Shown here in pieces: positions 6,227 to 8,800 of a stretch of DNA of 8,800 nucleotides. The stretch is from Thermococcus sp. Its GTDB lineage: Archaea > Methanobacteriota_B > Thermococci > Thermococcales > Thermococcaceae. Every line of letters begins with the position of its first letter. Position 1 is the first letter of the stretch. The stretch is from positions 1-8,800 of the forward strand of contig JAGGWM010000129.1 of assembly GCA_021157445.1 (NCBI GenBank), written 5' to 3'. The notes below the pieces were generated by a model. That model made no database searches. It was not told the origin of the DNA and was given only the letters and a program-made list of their open reading frames with translations. Both the position numbers and the translations under genes were made by a program.

Positions 6227-6383
6227 TCATGTGGGCTTGGCGTATCCCACCGCCCTCATCGTTAGCCCCTTCGGCAACCTCAAGCGGTCCCGGAGGCCAA
6301 GCCCTGTATGCCCGGCATCGTCCCCCAGACTCACAGCTACCCCAAAGCTCCTCCGGTCGGGCTACCGGGCATGTCGGATGCCG
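6227..6383 (-). ncRNA. Double-hairpin H/ACA guide RNA
   Basis: A GC-rich island in AT-rich DNA. On the minus strand it makes two hairpins, each followed directly by ACA. Hairpin 1: AUGCCCGG (6372-6365) pairs with CCGGGCAU (6315-6308), then ACA 6307-6305; upper stem CCGGA (6356-6352)/UCUGG (6329-6325). Hairpin 2: GGGCUUGG (6304-6297) pairs with CCAAGCCC (6240-6233), then ACA 6232-6230; upper stem ACCGC (6288-6284)/GCGGU (6253-6249). Hairpin 2 has two 8-nt pocket arms, CCUCCGGG and GGGAUACG, and 16 nt from pocket top to ACA, as expected for a pseudouridine guide. Both hairpins carry kink-turn-like tandem GA signatures (for hairpin 2, GA 6281-6280 opposite GAU-GA 6260-6256) for L7Ae. Such RNAs work with Cbf5, Nop10, Gar1 and L7Ae on rRNA. 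Targets were not identified, and it may correspond to a known Pyrococcus Hgc-type RNA. The ends are inferred. Confidence 0.85.
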
Positions 6384-6402
6384 TTAAAATATTCCACAGA
6401 GA

Positions 6403-6418
6403 GATTTTAATTTTTCTC
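6403..6418 (-). promoter_or_regulatory. BRE/TATA promoter for the H/ACA RNA
   Basis: Minus-strand GAGAAAAATTAAAATC has a purine-rich BRE and an AATTAAAA core (6412-6405). Its centre is about 26 bp before AACGGCAUCC at 6385-6376, which agrees with an RNA 5' end near 6383. Confidence 0.55.
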
Positions 6419-6424
6419 CCTTCA

Positions 6425-6439
6425 ATAACTGACAGTTAT
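6425..6439. promoter_or_regulatory. Perfect palindrome between the H/ACA RNA and AdoMet synthetase promoters
   Basis: ATAACTGACAGTTAT is a perfect 7-1-7 palindrome. It lies about 13 bp upstream of the minus-strand TATA core of the H/ACA RNA and about 22 bp upstream of the BRE of the AdoMet synthetase gene, a normal place for an activator or shared regulator site. No second copy was noticed in the window. Confidence 0.45.
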
Positions 6440-6460
6440 ATCTCAACCTCAATATCATGC

Positions 6461-6476
6461 CGAAAAATATATAAAG
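6461..6476 (+). promoter_or_regulatory. BRE/TATA promoter for AdoMet synthetase
   Basis: CGAAAAATATATAAAG is a near-consensus archaeal BRE plus TATA box, the strongest in the window. Initiation near 6496 gives a leader of about 26 nt with GGTGAT at 6512-6517. Confidence 0.75.
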
Positions 6477-6521
6477 GCACCCTCAGACTATGCACGTAAG
6501 AATTCATTTTGGGTGATGATC

Positions 6522-7739
6522 ATGGTTGAAAAGAAGAGGAACATCATTGTTGAGGAGCTCGTGAGGACTCCGGTAGAGATGCAGAAGGTAGAGCTCGTAG
6601 AGAGAAAGGGAATAGGACATCCAGACAGCATAGCCGATGGAATAGCTGAGGCAATCAGCAGAGCACTTTCAAGGGAGTACATAAAGCGCTATGGTATCAT
6701 TCTCCACCACAACACAGATCAAGTCGAAGTCGTAGGAGGAAGGGCTTACCCAAGATTCGGTGGCGGTGAAGTGATAAAGCCAATATACATTCTTCTCTCA
6801 GGCAGGGCTGTTGAGTTTGTTGATAAGGAGATGTTTCCGGTTCATGAAGTTGCCATCAGAGCAGCCAAGGAATACCTAAGAAAGGCAGTTAGACACCTGG
6901 ACGTAGAGAAGCACGTCGTAATTGACTCAAGAATAGGACAGGGAAGCGTTGACCTTGTTGGAGTTTTCAATAAGGTCAAGGAGAACCCCATACCCCTCGC
7001 AAACGATACCTCCTTTGGTGTCGGTTACGCACCATTAAGCGAGACTGAGAAGATAGTTCTCGAAACTGAGAAGCTCCTTAACAGCGAGAAGTTCAAAAAG
7101 GAATGGCCTGCTGTCGGTGAGGACATCAAGGTGATGGGACTTAGGAAGGATGATGAAATAGACTTAACAATTGCCGCGGCCATAGTTGACAGCGAAGTTC
7201 AAAACCCGCAGGAGTACATAGAGGTCAAGGAGGGAATATACAACGCTGTTAAAGAACTCGTTTCTCAATACACAAACAGGAGGGTTAATATTTACGTCAA
7301 CACCGCGGATGATCCAAAAAAAGACATATACTACATAACCGTTACTGGAACTTCAGCAGAGGCTGGAGATGATGGTAGTGTCGGCAGAGGAAACAGAGTA
7401 AATGGCTTAATCACTCCAAACAGGCACATGAGTATGGAAGCAGCTGCTGGTAAGAACCCGGTCAGCCACGTGGGTAAGATTTACAACATTCTTGCCAATT
7501 TAATAGCAAACGACATTGCCGAGCAGATAGAGGGAGTACAAGAAGTTTACGTAAGAATCCTAAGCCAGATAGGAAAGCCAATTGATGAGCCTCTCGTAGC
7601 AAGCATTCAGGCGATTCCAAAGCCAGGCTATAAAGTAGAGCAATTCGAGAGACAGGCCTATGAGATAGCGGACGAGTGGCTTGCAAACATAACAAAAATC
7701 CAAAAAATGATACTAGAAGACAAAATTAACGTCTTCTGA
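6522..7739 (+). CDS. mat: Archaeal S-adenosylmethionine synthetase
   Basis: The enzyme makes S-adenosylmethionine from methionine and ATP, releasing phosphate and diphosphate, and supplies methyl groups for RNA, protein and lipid modification. Several starts are in frame (GTG 6513, ATG 6516, ATG 6522). GGTGAT at 6512-6517 serves as RBS, so ATG 6522 ([17 protein letters not shown]) is the best choice, giving 405 residues, the usual size for the archaeal family, which is distinct from bacterial MetK. Conserved blocks are [18 protein letters not shown] (32-49), [20 protein letters not shown] (62-81), [13 protein letters not shown] (135-147), and [20 protein letters not shown] (275-294) followed by [20 protein letters not shown]. 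All appear intact. It has its own strong promoter and is convergent with a 42-residue gene 1 nt away. Confidence 0.97.
   Translation: MVEKKRNIIVEELVRTPVEMQKVELVERKGIGHPDSIADGIAEAISRALSREYIKRYGIILHHNTDQVEVVGGRAYPRFGGGEVIKPIYILLSGRAVEFVDKEMFPVHEVAIRAAKEYLRKAVRHLDVEKHVVIDSRIGQGSVDLVGVFNKVKENPIPLANDTSFGVGYAPLSETEKIVLETEKLLNSEKFKKEWPAVGEDIKVMGLRKDDEIDLTIAAAIVDSEVQNPQEYIEVKEGIYNAVKELVSQYTNRRVNIYVNTADDPKKDIYYITVTGTSAEAGDDGSVGRGNRVNGLITPNRHMSMEAAAGKNPVSHVGKIYNILANLIANDIAEQIEGVQEVYVRILSQIGKPIDEPLVASIQAIPKPGYKVEQFERQAYEIADEWLANITKIQKMILEDKINVF
7693..7711 (-). terminator. T-rich terminator for the 42-residue gene
   Basis: The minus strand carries two T runs (six and five) about 30-45 nt beyond the stop at 7741, inside the antisense of the AdoMet synthetase C-terminus. 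Plausible but based only on composition. Confidence 0.3.
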
Positions 7740-7740
7740 T

Positions 7741-7869
7741 TTAACCAGTGCTCTTTTTCATCTTTTCTTGCATGAGAATCCTTAAGATTCTAGCCTCCTC
7801 AAGCAATAGCTTTTCCTTTTGCTTCTTGATGATTTCAAGCTTCTTTTGCAAAAGCCTATCATCTCCCAT
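7741..7869 (-). CDS. 42-residue charged coiled-coil protein
   Basis: A short gene with full expression signals: ATG 7869, GGTGA at 7880-7876 six bases upstream, and a BRE/TATA element at 7915-7902 that gives a leader of about 13 nt. The product (MGDDRLLQKKLEIIKKQKEK, then LLLEEARILRILMQEKMKKSTG) is a single amphipathic helix rich in Lys, Glu and Leu with heptad-like spacing of Leu/Ile, so it may form a coiled coil or bind a larger partner or nucleic acid. No membrane segment or signal peptide. I do not recognise the family. It is convergent with the AdoMet synthetase gene, separated by one base. The combination of RBS and promoter makes a real gene likely despite its length. Confidence 0.75.
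   Translation of the reverse strand: MGDDRLLQKKLEIIKKQKEKLLLEEARILRILMQEKMKKSTG
7752..7769 (+). terminator. T-rich terminator after AdoMet synthetase
   Basis: TCTTTTTCATCTTTTCTT begins 13 nt after the AdoMet synthetase stop, a typical archaeal oligo-T terminator. It lies antisense to the C-terminal Lys-rich codons of the 42-residue gene, which partly explain the T runs. Confidence 0.4.
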
Positions 7870-7901
7870 AGGAAGTCACCAGAGCATATACGCATTTCTT
7901 C

Positions 7902-7915
7902 CTTAAAAACTTTCC
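7902..7915 (-). promoter_or_regulatory. BRE/TATA promoter for the 42-residue gene
   Basis: Minus-strand CGGAAAGTTTTTAAGG has a BRE-like CGGAAAG and TATA core TTTTTAAG. Its centre is about 25 bp from 7882, leaving a short leader with the GGTGA RBS. A second TATA-like element near 7934 could also serve this gene or the divergent Fap7 gene. Confidence 0.55.
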
Positions 7916-7961
7916 GATTAATGCCTAAGTTTATATCGACAATAGACGTAAAAAACCATAT

Positions 7962-7971
7962 CTTTAAAAAC
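7962..7971 (+). promoter_or_regulatory. TATA box for the Fap7-like gene
   Basis: CTTTAAAAAC is centred about 25 bp before 7991, giving a leader of about 15 nt that includes GGTGA at 7995-7999. A second element, TTTATATC (7930-7937), could give an earlier start. Confidence 0.55.
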
Positions 7972-8005
7972 CTTGGGTTAATAAATTAAGTATGGGTGAG
8001 AGAAA

Positions 8006-8560
8006 ATGATAATCGCTGTGAGTGGGACACCGGGAGTTGGGAAAACAACTGTAGCAAAACTTCTGGCCAAAAAATTGGGTTATGATTACGTGGATCTAAG
8101 GGAATTTGCCCTAAAGCATGGTGTGGGCGAGATGAAGGGGGAGGAACTTGAGATTGAAATTGATGAGCTTGCGTATCATGTTGAGAAAGATCTCAGAGAT
8201 AAAAACGTAGTGCTTGATGGTCACCTAAGCCATTTGATGCCAGTCGATCAGGTTATAATCCTCCGTGCTCATCCAAAACTGATAGGCGAACGTTTAAAAG
8301 AGAGAGGATACAGTAAGGGAAAGATAGCCGAAAATGTCGAAGCAGAACTCGTGGATGTGTGTCTTTTGGAAGCCATAGACGAAAACGAGAACATTATAGA
8401 AATTGACACCACGGATAAATCCCCAGAGGAGATTGTAAGTGAAATCCTGGACCTTCTTAATAGGGGAATAAAAAGAAGAATCGGCATCGTCGATTGGACC
8501 AAATTTTATGATGAAATACTCCCATATTTAAAACTCGGAGGTGACGATGAATGGGCCTAG
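8006..8560 (+). CDS. Fap7/hCINAP-type adenylate kinase
   Basis: An atypical adenylate kinase/ATPase of the Fap7 (hCINAP, AK6) family, 184 residues, normal size. ATG 8006 has GGTGA six bases upstream. The P-loop GTPGVGKT is at residues 7-14, followed by the base-binding helix [18 protein letters not shown]. The segment [23 protein letters not shown] (68-90) corresponds to the VVDYH-type strand of this family, and [20 protein letters not shown] (100-119) is the LID region with the typical [18 protein letters not shown] (133-144) is the C-terminal strand-helix with DTT. The family assists small-subunit ribosome maturation, binding ribosomal protein uS11 (S14 in yeast numbering) with ATPase activity. 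It overlaps htpX by 10 nt, so the two are probably co-transcribed. Confidence 0.93.
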   Translation: MIIAVSGTPGVGKTTVAKLLAKKLGYDYVDLREFALKHGVGEMKGEELEIEIDELAYHVEKDLRDKNVVLDGHLSHLMPVDQVIILRAHPKLIGERLKERGYSKGKIAENVEAELVDVCLLEAIDENENIIEIDTTDKSPEEIVSEILDLLNRGIKRRIGIVDWTKFYDEILPYLKLGGDDEWA

Positions 8561-8800
8561 GCTTGTGGGTTAGAACCGGGCTTTTAATGGCTTTCCTCAC
8601 TGGTTTATTAATGGCAATAGGCTACGCTCTGGGTAACGAGACCGGAATGCTCTTTGCATTCATCTTTGCCTTAGTGATGAACTTCTTCAGCTACTGGTAC
8701 AGCGATAAGGTTGTTTTGACATGGTATAGGGCAAGAATCCTAGAAGAGGATGAAGCCCCGGAGCTTTATGAGATAGTAAGAGGCCTTGCCCAGGAAGCCG
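8551..8800 (+). CDS. htpX: HtpX-family membrane zinc metalloprotease, 3' end beyond window
   Basis: ATG 8551 overlaps the end of the Fap7-like gene, with GGAGGTGA at 8538-8545 as RBS six bases upstream. The visible 83 residues begin [20 protein letters not shown], with two helices (about 8-26 and 32-50), then [20 protein letters not shown] and [18 protein letters not shown]. This is the N-terminal signature of HtpX: two membrane helices and the SDK..L..Y.A..(E)...P.LY.IV..L segment before the HExxH site, which lies beyond the window. HtpX degrades misfolded membrane proteins with its catalytic domain in the cytoplasm. Family call is confident; the catalytic site cannot be checked here. Confidence 0.92.
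   Translation, partial: MGLGLWVRTGLLMAFLTGLLMAIGYALGNETGMLFAFIFALVMNFFSYWYSDKVVLTWYRARILEEDEAPELYEIVRGLAQEA

Noticed and set aside
6227..6383. Plus-strand reading of the GC-rich island as the RNA
   Set aside because: The stems pair on either strand, but only the minus strand gives ACA after both stems, kink-turn GA signatures and a TATA box at correct spacing.
5977..6387. Plus-strand 136-residue open frame across the translin start and the GC-rich island
   Set aside because: Antisense to translin and the H/ACA RNA; Ser/Leu-rich low-complexity product, no RBS, and the region is explained by RNA stems.
7775..7791. Inverted repeat AGAATC-CTTAA-GATTCT after AdoMet synthetase as a hairpin terminator
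   Set aside because: It lies within the coding sequence of the 42-residue gene, the stem is only 6 bp, and archaeal termination relies on T runs rather than hairpins.
1..8800. Mobile element, phage, CRISPR or defence system
   Set aside because: No direct repeats with spacers, transposase, integrase, nuclease-toxin pair or terminal inverted repeats were seen; all major genes are core archaeal families.

Overview
The window looks like a chromosome segment of a hyperthermophilic euryarchaeon of the order Thermococcales (Pyrococcus/Thermococcus group). The evidence is AT-rich DNA with archaeal BRE/TATA promoters about 25 bp ahead of short leaders, GGTGA-type ribosome binding sites, an archaeal AdoMet synthetase, a CTP-dependent riboflavin kinase, an archaeal Fap7-type adenylate kinase, and compact guide RNAs of archaeal C/D and H/ACA type. 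Genus and species cannot be fixed from the sequence alone.

Layout. 1-518 (-): 5' part of an EamA/DMT membrane transporter. 616-676 (+): a box C/D sRNA that protein-only gene finding would miss. 676-2352 (-): a large three-module DUF2226-like protein of unknown function. 2476-3939 (+): a TrkA-N/DHH/DHHA1 phosphoesterase, which shares its stop tetranucleotide with a convergent PRC-barrel protein (3936-4145, -). 6182-4180 (-): an overlapping run of translin, endonuclease V, HTH-riboflavin kinase and a frameshifted two-helix membrane protein. 6227-6383 (-): a GC-rich double-hairpin H/ACA guide RNA. 6522-7739 (+): AdoMet synthetase. 7741-7869 (-): a 42-residue protein with its own promoter and RBS. 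8006-8560 (+): Fap7-like adenylate kinase, overlapping the start of htpX (8551 to the right edge).

Functional picture. Several parts concern RNA: the C/D sRNA, whose D guide fits the anticodon loop of tRNA-Leu(CAA); the H/ACA RNA; translin with TRAX-like acidic residues; endonuclease V, which acts on inosine in DNA or RNA; Fap7, a ribosome assembly ATPase; and AdoMet synthetase, which makes the methyl donor used by C/D RNPs. The H/ACA RNA and the AdoMet synthetase gene are divergently transcribed around a perfect 7-1-7 palindrome.

No phage, insertion sequence, CRISPR array or defence island was seen. The most interesting signals are the two unlabelled guide RNAs, the possible double targeting of one tRNA by the C/D sRNA, the frameshifted small membrane gene, the 42-residue gene, and active-site substitutions in endonuclease V. 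Many starts were set from the RBS rather than from the longest reading frame.
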